DNA from: Mactra quadrangularis
Taxonomy: Eukaryota; Mollusca; Bivalvia; Venerida; Mactridae
Length of the DNA stretch: 64,000 bases
Direction: 5' to 3'
Assembly (NCBI GenBank): GCA_025267735.1
Contig: CM046299.1
Span: 20,854,232-20,918,231, forward strand
Shown in pieces: positions 42,301-47,441 of the stretch. Made by a program: the position numbers and the translations under genes. Position 1 is the first letter of the stretch, and each line of letters begins with the position of its first letter. Under the pieces are notes generated by a model. It did no database searches. It was given only the letters and a program-made list of their open reading frames with translations, and was not told the DNA's origin.

Positions 42301-43111
42301 AGTACGCTTTCCTTCTTTCAAGGTAAAAGGATCTGTGTATCTATGAGTGACCTCTCTACCACCCACTTTACGTTGAAATGGATTAGGTTTCGTTCCATCG
42401 GCAGTAAAATATATTTTTGTACTAGGTGTTTCTGTAATTGAAGAACACATTAAAATTGATGTTGAAAAACTGAATTCATAAAAACAAATAAATGCAGGAA
42501 CATGTATGAAATGCAAGGTGCATTAATCAAGCTGTTGTTGTGGTGTAGTGGTTTCAGACTCAACTTTAAATCTGGAGATCCGTGTTCAAGACAGAGTTGA
42601 CAAGCTCTAGTTGTGAATAATTAAAAACTTAAACTGTACATTTCTTGGCAGCTCTTATATATAAATATAACTAACTTAACTAACTGATATTTTTTAAAGA
42701 TGATCTAGGAAATAATTTCTTGTGTTATTTCAGGAAAAATTTTGTTGTAAGACAAGTAAAAATCTATCTTTATAAACATGACAGACTGTCATCATCTTAC
42801 ATATAAATCAACAGCAAACATTTTTGTTACACATATTTTTCATATTCTTGATAAATGAAGTTTGACTGTTGACAGACTTCACTAATTTGTGGAAAGTTTA
42901 AGATAAACTGAAAGTTCAACATCCAACAGCTCAAGTCATCACAGTATTATACACAGGATTTACATTATTGTTTTAGTGTTTTAAAATACAAGTACTTACC
43001 ACAGGTTATTTCAACTAGAGTAGTAGTGTCAATATGATTTGTAGCTTGTCCATAAACCTGTCTCCTTATAGGAGAAATTAATGGCGGACAAACTGCCCCT
43101 GCACTAGGCAT
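18281..43111 (-). CDS. DZANK1-like N-terminal region fused to two annexin cores (22 coding exons)
   Basis: Joining the 22 minus-strand exons listed individually gives a continuous frame of 1,107 codons from ATG at 43109-43111 to TAG at 18281-18283; each junction has GT and AG and the codon phase closes exactly. Domains in order: residues about 30-108 chitobiase/hexosaminidase C-terminal-like (Fn3-type) fold; 158-180 Arg/Ser-rich; 280-303 Pro/Ala-rich; 312-378 a block I recall from the middle of vertebrate DZANK1; 380-425 Lys/Glu/Pro hinge; 445-752 annexin core 1; 759-796 acidic linker; 797-1103 annexin core 2. Annexins bind acidic phospholipid through Ca2+ held by GxGT loops and a distant acidic residue; these are visible in repeats 1, 2 and 4 of both cores. 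DZANK1 zinc ribbons and ankyrin repeats are absent. No signal peptide or membrane helix is seen. The protein is probably cytosolic and membrane-binding. Alternative: two neighbouring genes joined by read-through splicing. Confidence 0.78.
18447..18789. mobile_element. GC-richer element with CAGTCCCATAAA ends in intron 21
   Basis: CAGTCCCATAAA at the left and TTTATGGGACTG at the right are exact inverted repeats about 340 bp apart. The interior is clearly richer in G and C than the intron around it and has no long ORF. The superfamily is not assigned, since no clear target duplication was found. Confidence 0.6.
19028..19052. repeat. (GAACA)n microsatellite
   Basis: Four or five tandem GAACA units in intron 21. 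Confidence 0.8.
19230..19411 (-). CDS. Exon 21 (annexin core 2, repeat 4)
   Basis: The exon is 182 bp, phase 1 in and phase 0 out, and reads (V)[14 protein letters not shown] then [25 protein letters not shown] is the canonical type II Ca2+-binding loop. The donor is GTG|GTAAGA. Exon 14 has the same length and borders in core 1. Confidence 0.9.
19751..19901 (-). mobile_element. tRNA-derived SINE, antisense, 5' part
   Basis: On the minus strand it reads CTAGCTCAGTCAGTAAC (A box), an eroded B-box region, then GGCATACTTTC and CCATTCTCCCTCTTACCA as in the SINE at 32510. It is truncated before the tail and lies in intron 20. Confidence 0.65.
19938..20080 (-). CDS. Exon 20 (annexin core 2, repeat 3, second part)
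   Basis: The exon is 143 bp and reads [20 protein letters not shown], then a Lys/Asp helix and [13 protein letters not shown]. The E of SEMSG is the capping acidic residue of repeat 3. The last G joins TA of the next exon to make Val. Confidence 0.9.
20543..20588 (-). other. Possible alternative end of exon 19 (intron retention)
   Basis: Reading past the donor gives [14 protein letters not shown] and a stop, which would truncate the protein in core 2 repeat 3. The inverted copy at 24290-24590 keeps the same open tail with a single residue change (K to N). That hints at, but does not prove, constraint. Confidence 0.3.
20589..20772 (-). CDS. Exon 19 (annexin core 2, end of repeat 2 and start of repeat 3)
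   Basis: The exon is 184 bp and encodes [20 protein letters not shown], a linker rich in Asn/Arg/Gln, and [12 protein letters not shown]. The repeat 3 loop is KWGTD rather than GxGTD, as is usual for that repeat. The donor is CAAG|GTGGGT. If it is not used, the frame continues 14 codons to a stop at 20543. A copy of the 3' part of this exon sits in reverse orientation at 24290-24590. Confidence 0.9.
21613..21703 (-). CDS. Exon 18 (annexin core 2, repeat 2)
   Basis: A 91-bp exon encoding [20 protein letters not shown] and [16 protein letters not shown] completes the Ca2+ loop begun by AIK at the end of exon 17. The final A joins AC of exon 19 to give Asn. Confidence 0.9.
22290..22498 (-). CDS. 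Exon 17 (annexin core 2, repeat 1 and start of repeat 2)
   Basis: A 209-bp exon: (G)[19 protein letters not shown], a helix with [18 protein letters not shown], then a loop ending NLYNAIK. KSETSG supplies the acidic cap for the GFGTDE loop split across the exon 16/17 junction. The acceptor is AATTACAG and the donor AAG|GTAAGA. Confidence 0.9.
22716..22762 (-). mobile_element. Fragment of the (ATT)n-tailed retroelement
   Basis: The complement of GTGTAGCCTTGTAAAGTTAT followed by an ATT-type run matches the tails at 7714-7815 and 34791-34865. It lies in intron 16. Confidence 0.45.
23464..23740. repeat. 277-bp dispersed repeat (ATACCCCC family), copy 1
   Basis: It is nearly identical to 39616-39896. 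Shared blocks are CTCACTAGTGATACCCCCGC near one end, a CGGACGGACG tract, and a terminal hairpin made of ATACCCCCCTCTTC and GAAGTGGGGGTAT. It lies in intron 16. Overlapping minus-strand ORFs here are shared by both copies and come from the repeat itself, not from a gene. Confidence 0.8.
23811..23978 (-). CDS. Exon 16 (linker between cores and start of annexin core 2)
   Basis: A 168-bp exon: [20 protein letters not shown], an acidic/Pro linker of about 20 residues, then [19 protein letters not shown]. FNAExDAExLRKAMKG is the helix A and loop start of an annexin repeat 1. It parallels the start of core 1 in exon 10. The donor is TTTG|GTAAAA. Confidence 0.9.
24290..24590 (+). pseudogene. Inverted copy of exon 19 and its downstream intron
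   Basis: On the plus strand this reads [20 protein letters not shown], then [12 protein letters not shown], the former donor GTGGGT, and [14 protein letters not shown] followed by a stop. About 300 bp match the minus-strand segment 20411-20714, very closely in the exonic part. It lies in intron 15, antisense to the gene, so it cannot be used as an exon by that transcript. Its frame is still intact, which suggests recent origin or gene conversion. Confidence 0.85.
24634..24712 (-). CDS. Exon 15 (end of annexin core 1, linker start)
   Basis: A 79-bp exon: [20 protein letters not shown] then PDMSSK. DDISGDY closes the repeat 4 Ca2+ site and matches exon 22. Here a donor AAAT|GTAAGT continues into the second core instead of ending the protein. 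This is the clearest evidence that the two cores share one protein. Confidence 0.9.
24726..25082. repeat. About 300-bp dispersed repeat, copy 1
   Basis: It shares long near-identical stretches with 31132-31434 in the same orientation, for example AAAGCCAGGTAGAGTTGTGG and AATGGCAGAAATATATGGTA. One end has AAAAATCCGGCTAA. Both copies lie in introns of the annexin gene (introns 14 and 10). Confidence 0.8.
25376..25557 (-). CDS. Exon 14 (annexin core 1, repeat 4)
   Basis: A 182-bp exon identical in length and phase to exon 21: (V)[40 protein letters not shown], and a helix ending QYIA. MKGIGTD is a canonical Ca2+ loop. The acceptor and first exon bases have been copied several times upstream (25561-25756 and beyond). 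Confidence 0.9.
25561..25756 (-). repeat. Tandem copies of the exon 14 acceptor region
   Basis: A unit of about 55 bp contains the minus-strand order CAG or TAG, TAC(G/A)A(T/C)(G/A)TG and AAAACACAAGTCTAGC. It is repeated upstream of the real exon 14 acceptor, with copies near 25590, 25630, 25685 and 25738. The series resumes at 28046-28140 after a large insertion. Each copy resembles the 3' splice site plus the first exon bases, so these are potential decoy acceptors. Confidence 0.75.
25803..28016. mobile_element. pogo/Tigger-like nonautonomous element with TA flanks
   Basis: The termini CAGTGTAACCTCTGCAGAGC and its counterpart AGCAGAGGTTATACTG are inverted repeats, with TA on both sides (25801-25802, 28017-28018). 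Several GCTCTGCAGAGG or GCTCG..AGAGG subterminal repeats occur at each end. CAGTxxAACCTCT ends with TA duplications fit pogo/Tigger-type Tc1/mariner elements. It carries no transposase and is interrupted by a long foldback element. Confidence 0.7.
26196..27501. mobile_element. Foldback element with about 580-bp inverted arms and TTAA ends
   Basis: The arms 26196-26774 and 26924-27501 are imperfect inverted copies around a 150-bp spacer. The ends are TTAAGGTGGGTCGGTACC and its complement, so TTAA is present at both borders. The mirrored ORFs that include FLKCCCI on each strand are the same sequence in the two arms. TTAA borders are compatible with a piggyBac-type insertion, but the transposase group is not proven. 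Confidence 0.8.
28046..28140 (-). repeat. Continuation of decoy acceptor array beyond the insertion
   Basis: GTGTTTTACTTGATGTACTG and AGACTTGTGTTTTACACTTG on the plus strand continue the series seen at 25561-25756. The nested element therefore split a pre-existing tandem array in intron 13. Confidence 0.65.
28462..28660. repeat. Direct repeat on the 3' side of exon 13
   Basis: It contains GATGGCATCATCATTTTACC, TTGCTATGA, ACTTGCCATGTTTGT and AAATGATGACATCA in the same order as 29045-29250. The two copies bracket exon 13. Confidence 0.6.
28663..28840 (-). CDS. Exon 13 (annexin core 1, repeat 3)
   Basis: A 178-bp exon: [20 protein letters not shown], a helix starting [12 protein letters not shown], and [14 protein letters not shown]. 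In core 2 the same stretch is split between exons 19 and 20, so an intron was gained or lost between the cores. The final G joins exon 14 to make Val. Confidence 0.9.
29045..29250. repeat. Direct repeat on the 5' side of exon 13
   Basis: Partner of 28462-28660. Shared blocks include TTGCTATGATA/TTGCTATGA and AAGTACAAATGTGCACA. A local duplication in introns 12 and 13. Confidence 0.6.
29296..29444 (-). CDS. Exon 12 (annexin core 1, end of repeat 2)
   Basis: A 149-bp exon: [20 protein letters not shown], a helix with SLVQANR, and a linker ending DAKELYQ. SDTSG provides the acidic cap for the repeat 2 Ca2+ loop. Acceptor TTTTCAG; donor CAA|GTAAGT. Confidence 0.9.
30316..30520 (-). CDS. Exon 11 (annexin core 1, end of repeat 1 and repeat 2)
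   Basis: A 205-bp exon: [20 protein letters not shown], then [20 protein letters not shown] and a helix ending IRVYKE. KSETSG caps repeat 1 and MKGLGTDE opens the repeat 2 Ca2+ site. The donor is GAAA|GTAAGT. Confidence 0.9.
30762..30870 (-). mobile_element. tRNA-derived SINE head, antisense
   Basis: The minus strand reads GTTGCCTAGTTGGTAGTGC (A box) and GGTTCATATCCCGGC (B box) with about 40 bases between, the layout of a tRNA-derived promoter. The anticodon arm region is not a functional tRNA. It lies in intron 10. Confidence 0.55.
31132..31434. repeat. About 300-bp dispersed repeat, copy 2
   Basis: Partner of 24726-25082, in intron 10. The copies are collinear except for an indel near the AAAAATCCGGCTAA end. 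Confidence 0.8.
31620..31796 (-). CDS. Exon 10 (start of annexin core 1, repeat 1)
   Basis: A 177-bp exon, phase 0 at both ends: [40 protein letters not shown], and a helix ending AMFGK. It opens the first annexin core directly after the Lys/Glu/Pro hinge of exon 9. Acceptor ATAATTTCAG; donor AAG|GTAATT. Confidence 0.9.
31992..32063. mobile_element. Small hairpin MITE (GGGTTGCxxGCAAGACTGTA), copy 1
   Basis: GGGTTGCTTGCAAGACTGTA and its near-complement at the other end, ending GGGCAACCC, form a 24-bp stem. ACGAAAT lies outside both ends, possibly a target duplication. A second copy is at 38238-38305. Confidence 0.7.
32510..32805 (+). mobile_element. tRNA-derived SINE, near full length
   Basis: The head has GGCTAGCTCAGTTAGTAG (A box) and GGTTCGATTC (B box, 32563-32572). 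The body has GCAGTTGTCAGTCACTGACA and GAGTAGGTTGACTGACAG, and the tail is GCTACGGCGTTAAACCC. The other copies in the window share this body. It is sense to the plus strand in intron 9 of the minus-strand gene. The head is not flanked by tRNA 3' processing features, so it is a SINE, not a tRNA gene. Confidence 0.85.
32898..33064 (-). CDS. Exon 9 (Lys/Glu/Pro-rich hinge)
   Basis: A 167-bp exon: [16 protein letters not shown], an alternating Lys/Glu run, [12 protein letters not shown], and [12 protein letters not shown]. It is low complexity and joins the DZANK1-like part to the annexin cores. The first Arg codon is completed by exon 8 (C plus GT), and the end is in frame with exon 10. Donor AAT|GTATGT. 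Confidence 0.85.
33388..33789. mobile_element. MITE with CAGGGCTCGAATT ends
   Basis: CAGGGCTCGAATTTAA on the left and TTAATTTGAGCCCTG on the right are inverted. ATTTTC lies on both sides. The interior has repeated AACTCGCAAA / TTTGCGAGT dyads. It lies in intron 8. Confidence 0.7.
33883..33958 (-). CDS. Exon 8 (second part of the DZANK1-like middle block)
   Basis: A 76-bp exon: [20 protein letters not shown] then KPGIP. It follows PKMGK of exon 7 in frame. From memory, vertebrate DZANK1 has a similar block (helix, PRMGK, then a beta-strand-like stretch) before its ankyrin repeats. Donor CCAC|GTAAGT. Confidence 0.82.
34528..34631 (-). CDS. Exon 7 (first part of the DZANK1-like middle block)
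   Basis: A 104-bp exon: [34 protein letters not shown]. The pattern HxxAHLxxYAxxxxEF with PxMGK is what I recall from DZANK1. Acceptor TTTTTAG; donor AAAG|GTAAGA. Its phase needs one G from the exon 6 donor at GGAG|GTAGGC. Confidence 0.82.
34791..34865 (+). mobile_element. (ATT)n-tailed retroelement 3' end
   Basis: AGGTCCAAATGGAAGATTGG, GTGTAGCCTTGTTAAATAAA and an ATT run match the copy at 7714-7815 in the other orientation. Confidence 0.55.
35409..35482. repeat. Imperfect hairpin
   Basis: TTTGTTTATTTCAGTGTAAG and its near-complement CTTACACCGAAATAAACAAA are separated by about 30 bp. The origin is unassigned. Confidence 0.55.
35870..35962. mobile_element. 93-bp hairpin MITE with 8-bp target duplication
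   Basis: Arms of 38 bp beginning CACAGGCTGTCGGCGTC match at 36 of 38 positions. The octamer ATGTAACA flanks both ends exactly (35862-35869 and 35963-35970). It lies in intron 6. Confidence 0.82.
36102..36130. mobile_element. Tc1-like terminal inverted repeat, single end
   Basis: TA followed by CAGTACCAACCAAAAGTTTG GAGACA resembles Tc1-type ends. No matching opposite end was found nearby, so this is a fragment or solo end. Confidence 0.5.
37363..37429. repeat. Hairpin, 24-bp arms
   Basis: GCTTAGCGCAAAACAGTGG and its counterpart ending GTTTTGCCCTAAGC match at 22 of 24 positions with a short loop. It lies in intron 6 and is probably a very short MITE. Confidence 0.6.
37920..37993 (-). other. 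Alternative 3' extension of exon 6 with in-frame stop
   Basis: Read-through of the exon 6 donor adds about 25 codons and a TAA stop. The product would contain only the chitobiase-like domain and linkers. The Trp-Arg-Arg in the extension resembles a motif I recall at this place in DZANK1, so the extension may be a real alternative exon rather than intron. Confidence 0.35.
37994..38165 (-). CDS. Exon 6 (Pro/Ala-rich linker)
   Basis: A 172-bp exon: [20 protein letters not shown], a glutamine run, alternating Ala-Pro, and [13 protein letters not shown]. The acceptor is ATTATAG and the preferred donor GGAG|GTAGGC, which leaves a G that completes Gly with exon 7. If the donor is skipped, the frame continues [20 protein letters not shown] to a stop at 37920-37922, giving a short annexin-free isoform. 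A weaker in-phase donor GCAG|GTCCCT lies further on. Confidence 0.82.
38238..38305. mobile_element. Small hairpin MITE (GGGTTGC family), copy 2
   Basis: GGGTTGCCCACAAGACTGTA and the inverted TACAGTCTTGCAGACAACCC flank a short loop. Same family as 31992-32063. It lies in intron 5. Confidence 0.7.
38405..38572. mobile_element. 168-bp palindromic MITE
   Basis: The arms of about 53 bp run from CCAGTACATGTTTACTGATC through TTCACAAAAATTCTTACG. The inner 27 bp are perfectly complementary. The loop is about 60 bp. It lies in intron 5. Confidence 0.75.
39392..39573 (-). CDS. Exon 5 (Gly/Pro/Asn-rich region)
   Basis: A 182-bp exon: [34 protein letters not shown], and [17 protein letters not shown]. 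It has single cysteines only, so no zinc ribbon (which needs CxxC pairs) is present where DZANK1 would carry them. Acceptor TTATTTCAG; donor CAG|GTATGT. Confidence 0.82.
39616..39896. repeat. 281-bp dispersed repeat (ATACCCCC family), copy 2
   Basis: It is nearly identical to 23464-23740, with an expanded ACGGACGG tract and the same terminal hairpin ending GGGGGTATAAT. It lies in intron 4. Confidence 0.8.
40482..40610. mobile_element. MITE copy (CTCTGGTACC family), fullest
   Basis: The left half CCTAGCGCTTAGTCCTCTGG and the right half CACCAGGGGGTGAAGTGCC then GCTTAGG are imperfect inverted copies. Copies are also at 1-110 and 1872-1995. It lies in intron 4. Confidence 0.6.
40755..40884 (-). 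CDS. Exon 4 (Arg/Ser-rich linker)
   Basis: A 130-bp exon: [20 protein letters not shown] then [20 protein letters not shown]. The RSRSRSKSP run is a plausible phosphorylation or nuclear-speckle type segment, but this is low complexity. Acceptor GTATTTCAG; donor AATC|GTAAGT. Confidence 0.8.
41275..41479 (-). CDS. Exon 3 (end of chitobiase-like domain, acidic Ser-rich tail)
   Basis: A 205-bp exon: [20 protein letters not shown], then Ser/Asp/Thr-rich sequence with [11 protein letters not shown] and a lysine-rich end. The DGxxxSxVxTxxF strand is the last strand of the Fn3-type fold shared with DZANK1 and chitobiase C-terminal domains. Donor AAAAAG|GTTTGT is the weakest of the set. Confidence 0.82.
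41983..42201. mobile_element. MITE, uninterrupted relative of 13068-13788
   Basis: It contains AAAGGAATCCCTAGTCAGTT, a second GGGATTCCTCC block and TTTTTGGGATCCTCAGAATCC, in the same order as the right part of 13068-13788. It lies in intron 2. Confidence 0.6.
42278..42431 (-). CDS. Exon 2 (core of the chitobiase-like/Fn3-type domain)
   Basis: A 154-bp exon: [20 protein letters not shown], a loop, [20 protein letters not shown]. The patterns [10 protein letters not shown] and [10 protein letters not shown] are the hallmark strands of the CHB_HEX_C/Fn3 domain at the start of DZANK1. Acceptor AATTACAG; donor CAAG|GTGAGT. Confidence 0.87.
43000..43111 (-). CDS. Exon 2 of transcript / coding exon 1 (start of DZANK1-like region)
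   Basis: The ATG at 43109-43111 begins [20 protein letters not shown], then [17 protein letters not shown]. The start follows a 5'UTR acceptor (TATTGTAG at about 43119) by seven bases. AGxVCxPxIxPxR followed by NHIDxxTLxE is the N-terminal signature I associate with DZANK1. Donor TGTG|GTAAGT. Confidence 0.85.
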
Positions 43112-44302
43112 TGTGAATCTACAATATTAAAAACACATAGCAAATATAAAATATAGATGAATAAACAGATGCAAAGAACATACATTGAAAACTAATTTAA
43201 CAGTTAGTGTTCCCACTTAATTAAGTTAGTAATTAATTTGAGTTATTAAGTATTCATACAAGAAAATTGGTAGTCATGCAAAAGAACTTGTAAAGGAACT
43301 TTGAATAGGAATAAACCTAACTCATAATCACATCCAAACACTGATGAATTTTATAGCCTTTGCTTGTTATTTTCATGTTAATTTAATTTGGCAGTCAATC
43401 TGCTTTTAATTAATGGCATCTTGCAGCTTCACATTAAAACTGAACAATTGGTATTATTGCCAACTACTGTAGCAAAGTAATCACTATGTAAACATTAAAT
43501 GAAAACATATTGATGAATTGACAAGCCAAATGATTCGGAACTCCTTGACTTTTCATTAAGAATAATCTCAGACATATGTAGAAGCTATATCCGAACTACC
43601 GTTGCGTCGCATTCCTACAAAATAATATCTACTGGTAAACATATAGCCACAAATATAGTAAAAAATTTGTATTTACTAAGCCTTGTGAGTTTACGACAAG
43701 AACTATTTTGCATAACCATTAAGTGCTTCACCTGTGTTTAGCCTCGGCTATCTAGTAAAAACCCAGTAGTATTGGTGGACCCCCACAAATCCTCCAAGAT
43801 CATTCATTCATTGAATGGTCGAGGTGTTCCGAATGAAGTAAATTTTATCTTAATATTGACTTGTTTATAACATGAAAGTTGCAGCAAACAGCGTAAGTCA
43901 ATGTAAATATCAACATCAATTCAATCATACACAACTACATGTACAAGTTGTAGAACAAGTCATGTATTAAGATCATGTAGTCTATGAACGACGGTTATCT
44001 CTAAGCAAATGACTCTATCACAGTGGCATAACAGCAAACAATATAGCGAATTATGTCAAACTGCTAGAAATAAACAGTATGATTTAACATATAAGCTGTC
44101 ATTAACACATTAATATAAACATGATGTTGAAGTAATGTGTGTTAGGACTTGTCTCTCAAAACGTCAAAAAATCAATTGCGATACGGAATGACCAAAACAC
44201 TTCCTATCTAAACGACATTTAAATGATAGAATAAAAACTAACTCTAAAAGAACTATCCAATAAAAATAACACAGAAAAATAACTAAATTCATCGAAACTT
44301 AC

Positions 44303-44420
44303 CCGGTATTTTAACTGAAATTAATGTTTACAAATATTTACTGTTGTTGTCAAGATGCCTTATTTATCTTCCATTGAAGAGTTCGCGCACCTGACATAAT
44401 AAGAGCATATTAACCCAACG
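44303..44420 (-). promoter_or_regulatory. 5'UTR exon and probable promoter of the DZANK1-annexin gene
   Basis: A strong donor CCGG|GTAAGT (44303/44302) fits a noncoding first exon that joins the acceptor at 43119. The transcription start is not defined by a clear TATA or initiator. The GC content rises modestly around 44380. Confidence 0.5.
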
Positions 44421-44514
44421 ATGAAATAATAAACAAAAAGAGTTACCATTTCGTAAGAAGCGAAAAGAAACATAAGTTTCTGCAGTCTGGTTACTGGTCT
44501 CATTTTCTACGCAA

Positions 44515-45175
44515 TCTATAAGAAGGGACAGGTAATCCTATCTTTAGAAGGGGCAGGTAATCCAATCTATTAGATGGGAGCAGGTTATCCTATCTATTAG
44601 ATGGGGCAGGTAATCCTATCTTTAGAAGGGGCAGGTAATCATTTCTATAAGAAGGGGAAGGTAATCCTATCTTTAGAAGGGGCAGATAATCCTATCTTTA
44701 GAAGGGGCAAGTAATCCTATCTATTAGATGGGGGCAAGTTATCCATCCTATCTATTAGATGGAGCAGGTAATCCTATCTATAAGAAGGGGCAGGTAATCC
44801 TATCTATTAGATGGGGTCGGTTATCCTATCTATTATATGGGACAGGTAATCCTATAGATCTATTAGATGGGGGTCGGTTATCCTATCTATAAGAAGGGGC
44901 AGGTAATCCTATAGATCTATTAGATGGGGGTCGGTTATCCTATCTATTAGATGGGGAAGGTAATCCTATAGATCTATTAGATGGGGGTCGGTTATCCTAT
45001 CTATTAGATGGGACAGGTAATCCTATCTATTAAAAGGGGCAGGTAATCCTATCTATAAGAAGGGGCAGGTAATCTAGGTAATCATTTCTATTAGAAGGGG
45101 TAGGTAATCTTAGAGAACTATTAGAAGAGGGAAGATAATCCTATCTATTAGAAGGGGCAGGTAATCCAGACCAAC
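44515..45175. repeat. About 26-bp minisatellite, roughly 25 units
   Basis: Units vary around AGGTAATCCTATCTATTAGA followed by AGGGGC or TGGGGC. Longer-order variants (GGGGGTCGGTTATCC, ATAGATCTATTAG) are interspersed, so it evolved by blocks. It begins about 100-200 bp upstream of the inferred first exon of the annexin gene. Confidence 0.85.
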
Positions 45176-45399
45176 TCCCATTGCAAACACATTACAGTGT
45201 TTACGTCACGCTTTACAACTTAACCACTGCCAACACGTAAATCACGTGACGCTAGTAATACCATGTGATCAGTGTGTTACATGTGAAAAGTAATTTTGTT
45301 ATTTTTACAAAATAATAATTCATATCATTGAAATGGAAAAAAGATGAAAAATCGAATTTACTTGTGTCTTTGAAAATCCTACGCAATTAACAAAAGAAT

Positions 45400-45652
45400 C
45401 ATAGGCAGATCCAGCGGGGGTGTTTTTTTGCCTGTAAGTAATTTTAAGTAGCATGAAGCAATTTTTCTCGGTGCTTAACATAGATTAATGGTAGTGTAGT
45501 TTTTATTATCAATTAATATGTTGCATTCTTTCTGCAAAATGTGAATAATGTGGTTGTGGTTCGAGGTTCGAACCCCCCCCCCTCTAGAAAAGTACGGACC
45601 CCCCTAGAAAAGTTCGGACACCCCCTAGAAAAAAATCCTGGATCCGCCCCTG
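45400..45652. mobile_element. CATAGGC..GGATCCGCCCCTG element, copy A, 5-bp TSD
   Basis: It begins CATAGGCAGATCCAGC and ends TCCTGGATCCGCCCCTG. AGAAT flanks both sides exactly. The interior includes a poly-C tract and two CCCCCTAGAAAAGT(A/T)CGGA repeats. No ORF. Confidence 0.75.
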
Positions 45653-45851
45653 AGAATAATACGATTCGGTGGTCTTGCAATGAGTCAGCATTCAGCTAAC
45701 TTGTCAACATCTCAAAATCTGTTAATCGTGATGTTTAAGACTGTCATTACGAATGTTTTTCTTTACCAAATGTCTGCTATAGAAATTTGTCTCACTTTTT
45801 TTTAAAGAATACAATAGGGTGACTCTCTACACAGGCCATGTTGTTATTGTT

Positions 45852-46352
45852 CATAGGCGGATCCAGGATTTTTTGTAAAATTCTAGTAATAGGGGCCGTA
45901 AAATGAACGAGCAGAATGGGGTTTCAAGGGCCGTATAGGCCCCGAATGGTCCAGGGCTTGCTTTGCTTGGGTTCTAGATGACCAGCGGCACCCGAAATTC
46001 CTGAGTTTTGATCATTTCTAAGTGATTCAGGCACATTTCGAGAGTCTCAACTATCCTTTCCCAAGGTATACAATATAAAGCATATAGATATATCATTTAA
46101 TTTTCTAACAGCCGTTGGTTCATGTTAAATACGTACTTACAATAATGAGAAAAAATGTTTTAAATTGTTATCTAGGTTCCGTACTCCAAGTCTCATTAGT
46201 TAATGCACGCGTAGCGTGCGAAAACAAAAGACATATATACATATTTTCCTATAAATATCATATTCATGATTGAAAAAAAAACTTTGTTTGGGCAATTTTA
46301 GGGGGGGGGGGCGTTCGCCGGGTCCGCCCCCCCCCCCTTGGATCCGCCTATG
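45852..46352. mobile_element. CATAGGCGGATCC element, copy B, 5-bp TSD
   Basis: It begins CATAGGCGGATCCAGGAT and ends TTGGATCCGCCTATG. TTGTT flanks both sides exactly. Near the right end are opposed G12 and C13 runs that can form a very stable hairpin. Confidence 0.8.
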
Positions 46353-46524
46353 TTGTTGATCTATTTCTTGTATACATACATTTGTATTCATTTATACTTA
46401 TTACCATACCGCTGTAAAGTTTTCTTTCTGCTAACAAAACCAGCAGAAGGATTGTTCCTTCTGTTATAATTCAATTCTTCTGTCGCAGCAGATAAATTGA
46501 TTTTTCCGTTGTTGTTTTATCCTT

Positions 46525-47178
46525 CTGCCAGCAGACACATCTTTCTGTTATAATTCAATCCTTCTGCCAGCAGACACATCTTTCTGTTATAATTCAATCC
46601 TTCTGCCAGCAGACACATCTTTCTGTTATAATTCAATCCTTCTGCCAACAGACACATCTTTCTGTTATAATTCAATCCTTCTGCCAACAGACACATCTTT
46701 CTGTTATAATTCAATCCTTCTGCCAACAGACACATCTTTCTGTTATAATTCAATCCTTCTGTCAACAGACACATCTTTCTGTTATAATTCAATCCTTCTG
46801 CCAACAGACACATCTTTCTGTTATAATTCAATCCTTCTGTCAACAGACACATCTTTCTGTTATAATTCAATCCTTCTGCCAACAGACACATCTTTCTGTT
46901 ATAATTCAATCCTTCTGCCAACAGACACATCTTTCTGTTATAATTCAATCCTTCTGCCAACAGACACATCTTTCTGTTATAATTCAATCCTTCTGCCAGC
47001 AGACACATCTGTCAGTTATAATTCAATCCTTCTGCCAACAGACCCAGCAGAAAGATTGATCCTTCTGCTGTTGAGTCATCCTTCTGCCAGCAGACACAGC
47101 AGAAAGATTGATCCTTCTGCTGTTGAGTCATCCTTCTGCCAGCAGACACAGCAGAAGGATCGTTCCTTCTGCTGTGTC
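46525..47178. repeat. 39-bp minisatellite with a diverged right flank
   Basis: About 12 units of TTCTGCCAACAGACACATCT then TTCTGTTATAATTCAATCC run to about 47040. A longer-period variant with CAGCAGAAAGATTGATCC and GTTGAGTCATCC follows to about 47178. Because 39 is a multiple of 3, long repetitive ORFs appear by default; they have no start context or neighbours that support a gene. Confidence 0.88.
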
Positions 47179-47441
47179 TGCTGAGTCTGCCAACGTTACG
47201 TTCATCTCTAAGCATAGCTGCAATGCAGAAACTTCCAACAATCGTGAGAAAATGAAACCATTTTTCAAGTTGCCCGTAATTTCAAGCGTAACCCTTTGAC
47301 TGTGATGAGACTTTTTAGACAGTTTAAGCAAACCGGAAGTGTTTAAGACCTCCCAAGGCAGAAGAGTGTCTCATTAATGAATATGATGCGAGCAAGATAT
47401 AAGTTAGCGATTCAATTCAATTTACCTCTCTTATTGATGAA

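Noticed and set aside
46517..47008. 163-codon minus-strand ORF of repeated MCLLAEGLNYNRK
   Set aside because: It is the 39-bp minisatellite read in one frame; same reasoning as above.
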